Shown here piece after piece: positions 25,706 to 33,840 of a DNA stretch of 59,152 bases. The stretch is taken from assembly GCF_009882985.1 (NCBI RefSeq), contig NZ_WTUZ01000015.1:316270-375421 (forward strand), written 5' to 3'. A program made the position numbers and the translations under genes. Source of the DNA: Paenibacillus silvestris (GTDB taxonomy: Bacteria > Bacillota > Bacilli > Paenibacillales > NBRC-103111). The notes beneath the pieces are model-generated. The model saw only the letters and a program-made list of their open reading frames with translations. It was not told where the DNA came from and ran no database searches. Positions within the stretch are counted from its first letter, which is position 1. Every line of letters begins with the position of its first letter.

Positions 25706-27421
25706 GTGTTGAAACGTTTCTTTTCGTACTATAGGCCTTATAAGCACTTATTTATTCTGGATTTTACTTGCGCGGTTGTGGCTGGGCTCCTGGAGCTTGG
25801 TTTTCCGCTAGCTGTTAATCAAGTGGTCGATAAATTACTGCCTGCCGGGAATTGGTCTTGGATTCTATGGGCTTGTGCAGGGCTGCTTGCTGTCTACGGA
25901 CTGAACACCGTGCTGAATTTCGTCGTTACGTATTGGGGTCATAAGCTGGGGATTAATATCGAGACGGATATGCGAAAAAAAATGTTCGATCATCTGCAGA
26001 AGCTTTCCTTCCGGTTCTATGACAATAACAAGACAGGTCAATTAATGTCGCGTATGGCCAATGATTTACTTGAGATTGGCGAAGTGGCGCATCATGGACC
26101 TGAGGATTTGTTTATTGCGGTGATGACGCTAATCGGCGCTCTTCTGCTAATGCTGAGCATTAATGTGAAGCTGGCGCTGCTAACCTTCGTGATTGTCCCT
26201 CTGCTGCTCTGGATCGCTGTGTTTTTTAATCAAAAAATGACGAAGACGTTCCGCCGGATGATGGGTGATCTTGCTGACATCAATGCCAGAGTCGAAGATA
26301 ACATTGGCGGTATTCGTGTCGTTCAGGCTTTTGCGAACGAGTCTTACGAGAAGAAGCTATTTGAAGATAACAATGGGCGGTTCCGCATAACCAAGCTGCT
26401 TTCTTATAAAATCATGGCATGGAATGTCTCCTTAAGCTATATTCTCATGCGTTTGGTGACCGTGTTCGTGTTGATTTGCGGTACGTGGTTCGTGATTGAT
26501 AAGCAAATTTCCTACGGGGAATTTATTGCGTTCGTGCTATTAACGAATGTGTTTCTGGGTCCGATCCAGAAAATTAATAACGTCATTGAAAGCTATCCCA
26601 AAGGTATTGCTGGCTTTAAGCGGTATTGCGAAGTCATGGATACAGAGGTTGAAGTGTCTGATCAGCCTGACGCTGTGAAGGTTGGCCATCTGGAAGGCCA
26701 AATCACATTTGATTCTGTCTCCTTCGGATACGGTCAGGAAGCCCGGGTTCTGAATAACATTTCCTTGTCCATTCGCGCAGGGGAAACCGTTGCTTTCGTT
26801 GGTCCTTCCGGTGCAGGCAAAACAACGATATGCAGCTTGCTGCCGAGATTTTACGATGTAAATGAAGGCAGCATTTCCATTGACGGCATGGATATACGCA
26901 GTATCCAGCTAGAATCGCTGCGCCGCCAAATTGGCATCGTGCAGCAGGACGTGTTCTTGTTCTCCGGCACCCTGCGGGAGAACATTGCTTACGGCAAGCT
27001 AGGCGCGACGGATGCCGAAATCTGGGAAGCTGCACGGCGTGCGCAGCTGGAGGGCTACATCCAGTCCCAGCCGAAGGGACTGGATACGGTCGTTGGCGAG
27101 CGCGGCGTCAAGCTCTCGGGCGGACAGAAGCAGCGCCTCGCGATCGCGCGGATGTTCCTGAAGAATCCGCCGATTCTCATCCTTGATGAGGCGACTTCAG
27201 CGCTCGACACCGAGACCGAGGCGGCGATTCAGCAGTCGCTCGCCGAGCTGTCGCAGGGCCGGACCACGCTTGTGATCGCCCACCGACTGGCGACGATCAA
27301 GAATGCCGACCGTATCGTCGTTGTGACGGAGAAGGGCATTTCTGAGCAAGGCGGTCACGAGGAACTCATCGCTGTGGGCGGCGTTTACAGCCGTTTGCAC
27401 CAAGCGCAGTTCAGCTCGTGA
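25706..27421 (+). CDS. ABC transporter, fused permease and ATPase (exporter type)
   Basis: It encodes 571 residues from a GTG start with GGAGGTG upstream. Six membrane helices (to about residue 310) precede one ATPase domain with Walker A GPSGAGKTT near 367, Q-loop, signature LSGGQKQRLAIARM near 470, Walker B ILILDEATSALD near 491 and the H-loop in VIAHRLATIK. It is a homodimeric half-exporter of the MsbA/BmrA type; substrate unknown. A strong terminator follows. Confidence 0.93.
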   Translation: MLKRFFSYYRPYKHLFILDFTCAVVAGLLELGFPLAVNQVVDKLLPAGNWSWILWACAGLLAVYGLNTVLNFVVTYWGHKLGINIETDMRKKMFDHLQKLSFRFYDNNKTGQLMSRMANDLLEIGEVAHHGPEDLFIAVMTLIGALLLMLSINVKLALLTFVIVPLLLWIAVFFNQKMTKTFRRMMGDLADINARVEDNIGGIRVVQAFANESYEKKLFEDNNGRFRITKLLSYKIMAWNVSLSYILMRLVTVFVLICGTWFVIDKQISYGEFIAFVLLTNVFLGPIQKINNVIESYPKGIAGFKRYCEVMDTEVEVSDQPDAVKVGHLEGQITFDSVSFGYGQEARVLNNISLSIRAGETVAFVGPSGAGKTTICSLLPRFYDVNEGSISIDGMDIRSIQLESLRRQIGIVQQDVFLFSGTLRENIAYGKLGATDAEIWEAARRAQLEGYIQSQPKGLDTVVGERGVKLSGGQKQRLAIARMFLKNPPILILDEATSALDTETEAAIQQSLAELSQGRTTLVIAHRLATIKNADRIVVVTEKGISEQGGHEELIAVGGVYSRLHQAQFSS

Positions 27422-27441
27422 GTGAACGGAGTTTGAATAAG

Positions 27442-27483
27442 ACCTGGCACCGTAATCTTCGTGATTGTGTGCCAGGTTTTTTT
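27442..27483 (+). terminator. Intrinsic terminator of the ABC exporter gene
   Basis: ACCTGGCAC pairs with GTGCCAGGT around a loop, followed by TTTTTTTT. Confidence 0.9.
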
Positions 27484-27530
27484 GTTTTGGTGCGGTTTTG
27501 GTGGACAGCCGGAAAGGCATGGACCGGTAC

Positions 27531-27655
27531 AGCACAGCACCACACCACACCACACCACCCCACCCCACCCATCGCACCACCCATCGCATCGCCTTTGCAC
27601 CACCTATCGCACCACCTATCGCACGACCCACCGCACCGCACAGTGCGTAGAGGAA
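27531..27655. repeat. C/A-rich low-complexity tract (CACC / ATCGCACC repeats)
   Basis: The plus strand has few G bases and repeats CACAC-C and then CACCTATCGCAC-like units. Long frames across it on both strands are strings of His/Pro/Thr or Gly/Trp/Val and are not credible genes. Together with the terminator and repeat copy C it fills 27422-27959. Confidence 0.8.
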
Positions 27656-27701
27656 CTCTGGTCCTTTATTTTGCCGGGAATCGATACTTTCGTAATTGGA
27701 A

Positions 27702-27829
27702 GGGAACTACGTTCCGCTATTTTACTGATATCAGCCTAAATGTTGGCTTTTTCGAAGGAATAGGACCCTGTAGTTCCCATTTGCAGCTGAATTGAGCGGG
27801 TTTAGTGCGAATAAGGCCCTGTGGTTCCC
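27702..27829. repeat. Intergenic repeat, family 1, copy C (forward-inverted-inverted)
   Basis: The forward unit at 27702-27724 reads GGGAACTACGTTCC then GCTATTTT. Inverted units are at 27757-27778 (AATAGGACCCTGTAGTTCCC) and 27808-27829 (AATAAGGCCCTGTGGTTCCC). Order and spacing match copy A. The shared spacer GCAGCTGAATTG follows the first inverted unit at 27784. Confidence 0.75.
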
Positions 27830-27959
27830 TTCGCAAACGGGGGGAGAGGGAGCGCGTCACTACTGTTGCCATTTAAATGGATAGTGCTCCCAATTGAATC
27901 GTGGTAAACTATGAGATAGTTATCTACCAACGGTGAATAATAGAACGAGGTGACCGGTT

Positions 27960-29036
27960 TTGAAGTCAACGATTCGGTGGTTGTTACTCGGGGTGTTCAC
28001 ACTGGTGTGCATCTTTTTTCTGAGCAACATCCGAAATGCATTCTTGTCTATCCAGCCAGATCAAATTCGGGTCACGCTCGGACCGGATACAAGCATTCAG
28101 AAAATAAGCGATCAACTGCCCGGAAGCCGCATACTCAATGATAAAATGGGCCTGCTATCCGTACCTTATGGCGAGTCGTGGGAATACGTCAGCAAGTCGG
28201 CGACGATCAAAGGCATTTACCGCGTGTCTGCGGTTCCATTGGAGCGTCCTATCATTTCATGGCGGTATTACAGCTATTCCGTGAAAAATCAAATCCAGGG
28301 CTTTTTCCATGGTGATTTCGGTAAATTCCGCAGCCCGTACAACCGCAGTGAAATCTCTGTAATCGGAGAGCTTCCTACTATGCTGCTTCGCACGTGTACG
28401 TATTTCATCCCTGGCCTGCTGATGGCAATTGTGCTTAGTGTGCTCATGGCGATGTTAGCGTCATTGTGGCGCAGATTAGGCGTTGTACTAGATGCTGCAC
28501 AGGCTCTGCTGGTGGGCTTACCCGATTTTTTCTTAATTGTACTTATTCAATTAGGTGCGATCTATGTGACGAAGCTTCTGGGTCATTACGTCCTGCTCAT
28601 TGTACAAGTCGGCGATAAAACGCCTTTTCTCATCCCCTTTCTGACCATCGCGCTGATTCCATCGGTTACGATTTACGGTACCATGCGCGTCGCCATTGCG
28701 CGCGAGCTGGGCCAGGACTATGTCATTACCGCACAAGCCAAAGGGTTGACCCGTGGTGAGGTGCTGATCTCGCATGTTCTGCGCAATGTCATGCTTGATT
28801 TGCTCTCGATTCTGCCGAAGGCGACGACACTGGCACTTGCGAGCATGGCTGTGGCCGAAGCGATCTGCGGCATTTTCGGCTTGGGGGGCTTCATAACTTC
28901 GCCTGCTATGCAGAGCGTTACATCGATGTCAGTCATTTGCATGTCGCTCGTGCTGCTCGCGATGGCTTTTCACCTGATTTATGCCTTGCTGCGTAAAAGG
29001 TTTGTCGTTCGCACAGGGGAGGTCGTCTCACGATGA
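27960..29036 (+). CDS. ABC transporter permease, DppB/OppB type
   Basis: It encodes 358 residues from a TTG start with GAGGTG upstream. About six membrane helices surround the EAA-like loop ARELGQDYVITAQAKGLTRG, where permeases of peptide/nickel importers meet their ATPase. A long outside segment follows the first helix, as in DppB. It overlaps the next permease as ATGA. No binding protein or ATPase gene lies beside it. Confidence 0.85.
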   Translation: MKSTIRWLLLGVFTLVCIFFLSNIRNAFLSIQPDQIRVTLGPDTSIQKISDQLPGSRILNDKMGLLSVPYGESWEYVSKSATIKGIYRVSAVPLERPIISWRYYSYSVKNQIQGFFHGDFGKFRSPYNRSEISVIGELPTMLLRTCTYFIPGLLMAIVLSVLMAMLASLWRRLGVVLDAAQALLVGLPDFFLIVLIQLGAIYVTKLLGHYVLLIVQVGDKTPFLIPFLTIALIPSVTIYGTMRVAIARELGQDYVITAQAKGLTRGEVLISHVLRNVMLDLLSILPKATTLALASMAVAEAICGIFGLGGFITSPAMQSVTSMSVICMSLVLLAMAFHLIYALLRKRFVVRTGEVVSR

Positions 29037-29989
29037 TAAAACGTTCATCTAGCGCATTTTACATCTCGATTGCGCTTATCGTACTTATTCTCCTTGTTGC
29101 GATATTCGGCACATGGCTGAAGCCACACGGCATCGCGTCGGAGGACAAAATCAACATGATTCAATATCAGCAAGACGGGAAAACGCGTTACAACATCCCG
29201 CCGTTCTCGCCGAACAGCACGTTCCTGCTAGGGACGGATCACCGAGGCTTTGATATGCTGAGCCTGCTACTTAACGGGTTGAAATACACGCTGGGCACGA
29301 CTTTAGCACTAACACTGCTCCGTTTTGTTATTGCGTTGCCATGGGGATTGTGGAGCGGGACTACCGGCAAAGGGTGGGGGGTTCTAAAGGCGATGCAGTG
29401 GGTAGTCGCATCCGTACCTGCTTTTGTCTTTCTGTTTCCGCCACTCGCAGGGATGTATTTCGGGCTAAGGCTGGACCAGTGGGTGAAAGCGGATGCGCAC
29501 TACAAGATGCTCTTCTCCGCTACTTTTATTATTCTCGTCACATTTATCGGCGTATTTCCGCTTGCCCATCAGATAGCCGAACGTACCCGCTATTATAATG
29601 ATAAATTGTTTATTGAAGCATCGCGTTTAATGGGGGGTTCCGTTGTTCATCGCACAGTCCGGCATCTAATCCCCTGCATGAGGAATGAAATGACGTTCAT
29701 GTTCCTTAGCGAATTCATGCAAGTGCTTTTCCTGCTGGGTCAATTGGCCGTCTTTAACATCGTGCTTGGCGGTACAGAAACAATTGGCGACAGCGATGCC
29801 GGCTATTCCATTACGATTACAACATCGGGGGAATGGTTGTCCCTGATTGCCTATGGCTCCAGGTATATTAGGCTGCATCCTTGGATTATTTTGAGTGTAG
29901 GCACCAGCTTCGCCCTGTTATTCCTCTCGCTGCAATTCTTCTTAAGTCAATTGAAGCGGCGCTATGGGAGCGAACGACAGTTGATGTAA
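29033..29989 (+). CDS. ABC transporter permease, DppC/OppC type
   Basis: It encodes 318 residues. After one N-terminal helix comes the OppC-type segment FLLGTDHRGFDMLSLLLNGL, then the membrane core with an EAA-like loop around YYNDKLFIEASRLMGGS. It pairs with the preceding permease to form a heterodimeric channel. The following sequence is a terminator, so no ATPase or binding protein is co-transcribed. Confidence 0.85.
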   Translation: MIKRSSSAFYISIALIVLILLVAIFGTWLKPHGIASEDKINMIQYQQDGKTRYNIPPFSPNSTFLLGTDHRGFDMLSLLLNGLKYTLGTTLALTLLRFVIALPWGLWSGTTGKGWGVLKAMQWVVASVPAFVFLFPPLAGMYFGLRLDQWVKADAHYKMLFSATFIILVTFIGVFPLAHQIAERTRYYNDKLFIEASRLMGGSVVHRTVRHLIPCMRNEMTFMFLSEFMQVLFLLGQLAVFNIVLGGTETIGDSDAGYSITITTSGEWLSLIAYGSRYIRLHPWIILSVGTSFALLFLSLQFFLSQLKRRYGSERQLM

Positions 29990-29991
29990 AA

Positions 29992-30034
29992 AAAAGGTCG
30001 GGTTCCATCCGCGGATGGAGGCCCGGCCTTTTTC
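29992..30034. terminator. Bidirectional intrinsic terminator
   Basis: AAAAAAGGTCGGG pairs with CCCGGCCTTTTT around CCATCC/GGATGG. T-runs on both strands serve the convergent permease and hypothetical genes. Confidence 0.85.
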
Positions 30035-30037
30035 ATA

Positions 30038-30613
30038 CTATTGCAAGTTGCTGAGTCGAATATCGAGTCTGGCAGCAACACCTGCAGGCATTTCCGCAGT
30101 GCGCGGTCCGCCAAGGTTAAAGGCGATAATGACGACATCATTGCGTCCACGTCGTACAAATCGACGAATATCGAAAGTACGGCCAGGATTGTAGAAAGAA
30201 GGTGTATTCTGCGGTCCGTCAAAAAGGAGCGGCACACCATTGATGATGACAACAGCGTAATTGTCGACAGATAGGAAGAGAGAAGCGCCGAGAATGGCTC
30301 TATTTTGAGCAAGCGTGAAACGTGTCGAAATGATCGCATTCTCACTGTTTAGGTTGCCAGAGTACCAAACATAGTTGGCATTCGTAACGGGCACCCACGC
30401 GGGATCGCGGGGAATGATTTGCGCGTTGAACCACGAGTTGTCGGTTCCGATCGAAACGGTGCGTTGGCTTAGAAAGCGGCCCGAACCGGGCTTGTGATAC
30501 TTTCTAAGCTGCGTGCGGTACAGCAGCATGGCTTTGCTTCTGGGCAGCCCTGCGCTCTTGGGGAGCCGAACAATTCTGCTCGGTTTTCCAGCAATACGTT
30601 GTTTGGGAATCAT
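30038..30613 (-). CDS. Hypothetical protein, probable beta-sandwich carbohydrate-binding-like domain
   Basis: It encodes 191 residues with AGGAGATGG upstream of ATG 30613. The first 55 residues are basic (MIPKQRIAGKPSRIVRLPKS...). The rest reads as a jelly-roll: VWYSGNL, ISTRFTLAQN, LFLSVDNYAVVIINGVPLL, FDIRRFVRRGRNDVVIIAFN. That order of strands resembles the galactose-binding-like domains attached to many glycosidases. There is no signal peptide. It could be a spore-surface protein, but this is speculation. Confidence 0.55.
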   Translation of the reverse strand: MIPKQRIAGKPSRIVRLPKSAGLPRSKAMLLYRTQLRKYHKPGSGRFLSQRTVSIGTDNSWFNAQIIPRDPAWVPVTNANYVWYSGNLNSENAIISTRFTLAQNRAILGASLFLSVDNYAVVIINGVPLLFDGPQNTPSFYNPGRTFDIRRFVRRGRNDVVIIAFNLGGPRTAEMPAGVAARLDIRLSNLQ

Positions 30614-30803
30614 TTCTCCATCTCCTATCAACATATGAATATACTTGCTTTGTATTCTATGTATACTAGAGAGATTTGCGAGGGTGAGTGGCTAGTAGCG
30701 TAGCCTAAATTTCTCTTGCGCAGATGAAATAGCATAATTAATGTGTTTTAATGACATATAATATATGTTAAAATGGAAAAAATGCAAAGGGGGCATCTCC
30801 AAA

Positions 30804-31696
30804 TGGATGACAAGAACGATAAAACCAAAAGACTATCCGTCTACTTACCTGAAAAGGTGAAGACCGATCTAGAGCGCATGGCGGAGGAAACGGGCTTGTC
30901 GATGACACAGCTTATTGTAATGGCGACGCATGGTCTACTAGCGAATTACGCATCGCAGGGTGGAGCTATTTTTGCTGACTTATTGGCCGCCAAACAACGG
31001 ATCGTTCACGAGGTGAAGGATAGGCAGCGGCTTTTGAATGAGGAGAAAGAAGGCATGCAGGATTACTACGGCGCGCGAGCAGCTGAATATGAACGGATTT
31101 ATGCTCGCGAGGATGCGGACTATCAGCAAGAACTTGCGATGCTGGCGGATATCGTGAAGAAGCAGGTAACTGGGGGCCGAGTTCTGGAGGTGGCTTGCGG
31201 CACCGGGTATTGGACACAGTTCATGGCGGAAACGGCCAAACACATCGTTGGCGTGGACGTCCGACCAGAGGTGCTGCAAATTGCTGCATCTAAGTCTTGG
31301 CCGCTGCATAATGCCACCTTCGTAGAAGGGGACGCATACCGGCTTTCTGAGGTAAAAGGGGATTTTGACAGCGGACTCGCCAACTTCTGGTTTTCGCATA
31401 TTCCGAAAAATCGCCTGGACTCGTTTCTGCAAGGATTCCACGAGCGGCTTGGACGAGGAGCCCGCGTGTTTATTGCGGATAATGTGTACGTGCCAGGAAG
31501 AGGCGGTGAGCTGATTACGAGTGAACATAGCGAAGATACGTACAAAAGAAGGGAGCTGGCCGATGGCTCCAAGCATGAAATTATTAAAAACTACTATTCG
31601 TATGAAGAATTGAATGAGATCTTTAAGCCGCTGTCGGAGAATCTGCGCATATTTGTCGGCAGCTCCTTCTGGTATGTTAGCTACATAGTGGCTTGA
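30804..31696 (+). CDS. Fusion of ribbon-helix-helix DNA-binding domain with SAM-dependent methyltransferase
   Basis: It encodes 297 residues. Residues 8-50 (KTKRLSVYLPEKVKTDLERM, then GLSMTQLIVMATHGLLANYA) form a CopG/Arc-like ribbon-helix-helix. A charged helix (about 60-90) links to a class I methyltransferase with YYGARAAEYERIY and SAM motif I VLEVACGTGYW near 127, motif II GVDVRPEV and a later FVEGDAY. ATG 30804 has GGGGG 9 bases upstream; an earlier ATG at 30773 has none. The frame is continuous, so it is a true fusion unless the assembly has an indel. Substrate and DNA target are unknown. Confidence 0.8.
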
Positions 31697-31732
31697 GCAT
31701 CATCGGCCAATGTGAAGGGTGGAACTTTAGGA

Positions 31733-32053
31733 TCAATGTCCGGATGTGAACTTAAGACCAAGAACGCCGACCAGAATGAGGATCATGAATAGAATGCGAA
31801 GTAAACTAATAGGCTCATTCAGGAATAGGGTACCGATAATAATTGCGCCTACTGCGCCAATTCCCGTCCAAGCGGCATACGCTGTGCCAATAGGAAGAGT
31901 TTTTGTTGCTGCTGCGAGAAAATAAAAGCTGATAATCATGCCAACAATGGTGATGCTTGATGGAATCAGTCGCGTGAAACCATTAGAGAACTTCAACGAG
32001 ATCGCCCATACGACTTCAAAAACACCTGCAATGACCAGAAATAACCATGCCAT
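31733..32053 (-). CDS. gdx: Guanidinium exporter Gdx (SMR family, SugE type)
   Basis: It encodes 106 residues and four membrane helices. The essential Glu lies in AGVFEVVWAISLKFSNGFTR, and KTLPIGTAYAAWTGIGAVG is the signature that separates Gdx/SugE from the drug-exporting EmrE group. It exports guanidinium against protons. GAAGGAG precedes the ATG, and a guanidine-I riboswitch with a terminator lies directly upstream, which fixes the physiological substrate well. Confidence 0.93.
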   Translation of the reverse strand: MAWLFLVIAGVFEVVWAISLKFSNGFTRLIPSSITIVGMIISFYFLAAATKTLPIGTAYAAWTGIGAVGAIIIGTLFLNEPISLLRILFMILILVGVLGLKFTSGH

Positions 32054-32104
32054 CTGTGAATCACTCCTTCAATAAGTAGACTAAGATGCCCATGAAAAGG
32101 CGGC

Positions 32105-32237
32105 AAAAAGAAAAAGCCTGGAAGCAATATCGCTGCGCGATAAGACTCCCGGGCTTTTTCCCCTCCGTGATCACAGCGTATCCGCTGTGTGTTTTCTCTC
32201 GGACCAGACCAGCGCTGCAGCGCCGCGGAACCCTAGA
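32105..32237 (-). promoter_or_regulatory. Guanidine-I (ykkC) riboswitch with terminator platform
   Basis: On the minus strand the conserved blocks occur in order: CTAGGGTTCCG (start near 32236), TGGTCCGAGAGA, AACACAC, a variable stem, and AAAGCCCGGGAG. The terminator AAAGCC...AGGCTTTTTCTTTTT overlaps the last block, the usual ON-switch arrangement where bound guanidinium prevents termination. It is followed by gdx. Confidence 0.9.
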
Positions 32238-32314
32238 AACATGATGCGGTAATTATAGGACAGCTTACATGCTGTGTCAAGTTACACATTTTCTCATATG
32301 GTAAATGCCTTGCT

Positions 32315-32926
32315 CTATTCTTTCAGCTCGACGCCATTCAGAGCCAAGTGAGCACGGAACATAGCCATGCTATCCGGGTGCTCCTGTTCTGGTAGCCAAG
32401 TATCCTGGTCCCAAACCTTGGATAGCTTGAGGGCACGGCTGCAGTGAACGAAGCATTCCTGCACTTCAACGCCAACAGCGACAACAGGGAGTTTGCCGTT
32501 AAGCTGCATATCTGCCAGCAATTGCTCGTCTTGCGTCAGCCAAGCGCGTCCGTTAATCCGCAGCACGATGTCGACGCCGGGGATGACGAACACCATGCCG
32601 ACTTGGGGGTTGTCGAGCAGATTTTGCATAGAGTCGATGCGGCGATTCCCAAGTCGTTCCGGATAGATCAGACGGCGATCATCCAGGACACGGACGAAGC
32701 CCGGGTGATCACCGCGCGGAGAGACATCGCAAAGGCCATCTTTATTTGAAGTAGACAAGAAAAATAAAGGTGATTTTGCCAAAAAAGCGCGTATATGATC
32801 GTCGATGCTGGAGATGGCTTTATTTTGAACAGCAGGGTGGGGCTCTCCGACTCGGGGTCTTAGTTCCTCGAGGGACTGAATGATACCAGGGAATGGCGGG
32901 TGGTCGTTTCCGCTTGTTAGCGACAT
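32315..32926 (-). CDS. PPOX-class FMN flavoprotein (pyridoxamine 5'-phosphate oxidase-like)
   Basis: It encodes 203 residues. The split-barrel FMN fold is read from SPLFFLSTSNKDGLCDVSPRG, DDRRLIYPERLGNRRIDS and DIVLRINGRAWLT. The N-terminal segment and the length fit the MSMEG_1061-type subgroup. Substrate unknown. ATG 32926 has AAAGGA 8 bases upstream; a hairpin (GAAGCC/GGCTTC) lies just before that site. Confidence 0.85.
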   Translation of the reverse strand: MSLTSGNDHPPFPGIIQSLEELRPRVGEPHPAVQNKAISSIDDHIRAFLAKSPLFFLSTSNKDGLCDVSPRGDHPGFVRVLDDRRLIYPERLGNRRIDSMQNLLDNPQVGMVFVIPGVDIVLRINGRAWLTQDEQLLADMQLNGKLPVVAVGVEVQECFVHCSRALKLSKVWDQDTWLPEQEHPDSMAMFRAHLALNGVELKE

Positions 32927-32988
32927 GGTTAATGTCCTTTCTCGAAGCCCGGGGGCTTCTGACGAATTTGTAACCATAAGAAAAGAAT

Positions 32989-33037
32989 AAAAGCCCCGAG
33001 AAGCGGCTCATTCGAGCTAACGCTTGTCTGGGCTTTA
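32989..33037 (-). terminator. Intrinsic terminator of the NlpC/P60 gene
   Basis: On the minus strand, AAAGCCCAGACAAGCG and CGCTTCTCGGGGCTTT pair, followed by TATTCTTTTC. Confidence 0.8.
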
Positions 33038-33056
33038 TTCATGAGGAACTAGAAAA

Positions 33057-33530
33057 TTACTTGGATTCAGCAGTTAGTTGATTGTAGATATCATCCCACA
33101 GAACACGTCTAGCGGATACATATCTTTTCGCATAATAGGATTCGCTTAGCTTGTTTTTCACGATACCTTCATTGGATGCCGAATGAATAAATTCACCGTT
33201 ACCCAGGTAGATACCAACGTGAGAAATGCCTTTGCCCCCTGTGTCGAAGAACACAAGATCACCTTTACGAAGATCACTTTTGTCGATCCAGTAGCCCTCT
33301 TTATTTTGAGCTGCTGAACTATGAGGAAGGTCAATGCCGAATTTATTGAACACGTACGCGGTGAAACCAGAGCAATCAAAGCCTCTTGTTGTCGTTCCCG
33401 CATCGCGGTACGGTGTTCCGATCAATTCGTCAACCGTTGAGTCCAATGTGGATTCTGACGCAGACACACTCCCTAAAGCTACACTCAAAAACAAAACAAG
33501 ACTAAAAAGAAGAGCAACAACCTTTTTCAA
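33057..33530 (-). CDS. Secreted NlpC/P60 peptidoglycan endopeptidase
   Basis: It encodes 157 residues. The signal peptide (VVALLFSLVLFLSVALGSVSA) is followed directly by one NlpC/P60 domain. Catalytic Cys is in TRGFDCSGFTAYV and His in GISHVGIYLGNGEFIHSAS. There is no wall-binding domain. It starts at TTG 33530 with GGAAGGAG 8 bases upstream, immediately after a c-di-AMP aptamer, so its expression is tied to cell-wall/osmotic signalling. Confidence 0.93.
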   Translation of the reverse strand: MKKVVALLFSLVLFLSVALGSVSASESTLDSTVDELIGTPYRDAGTTTRGFDCSGFTAYVFNKFGIDLPHSSAAQNKEGYWIDKSDLRKGDLVFFDTGGKGISHVGIYLGNGEFIHSASNEGIVKNKLSESYYAKRYVSARRVLWDDIYNQLTAESK

Positions 33531-33540
33531 CTGCTTGTCT

Positions 33541-33660
33541 CCTTCCGGTGCCTACGAGGTTAGCTGGAGGGTTCGGTTGAAGGTTCCCTATGATCCCTGT
33601 CTTGCAAGATCAATTCACCCGGTATGGTTCCCCCGTTTCCCCAAGAAATGAGGAATTCGG
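33541..33660 (-). promoter_or_regulatory. c-di-AMP riboswitch (ydaO/yuaA class)
   Basis: The minus strand shows TTGGGGAAACGGGGG, CCGGGTGAATTGAT, ACAGGGATCATAGGGAACC and the hallmark CCGAACCC...CAGCTAACCTCGTAGGC. The last block runs into the ribosome site of the NlpC gene with no terminator between, so control is probably at translation. This class typically turns off wall hydrolase genes when c-di-AMP is high. Confidence 0.88.
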
Positions 33661-33773
33661 CATGAAATATTTGGTTTTTTAATGCTAGTCTCTCTAATTC
33701 GTCATAAACATCGAAATTCCTCCTTTTTCGTGCAATTTGGTCTGAAAAAATGTGTAATGGTTCGCTTTACAGA

Positions 33774-33802
33774 CAAAAAAATCCCCTTTTGCAAGGGGAT
33801 TG
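33774..33802 (-). terminator. Intrinsic terminator after the M1 peptidase operon
   Basis: On the minus strand, AATCCCC-TTGCAAAA-GGGGATT is followed by TTTTTT. Confidence 0.85.
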
Positions 33803-33840
33803 AACAAATCTAAACCAATAATGGTTTAATTTATTAGGTT

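Noticed and set aside
27418..27795. Several overlapping frames of 60-144 codons on both strands
   Set aside because: They translate the low-complexity CACC tract into His/Pro/Thr or Gly/Trp/Val runs and lack ribosome sites.
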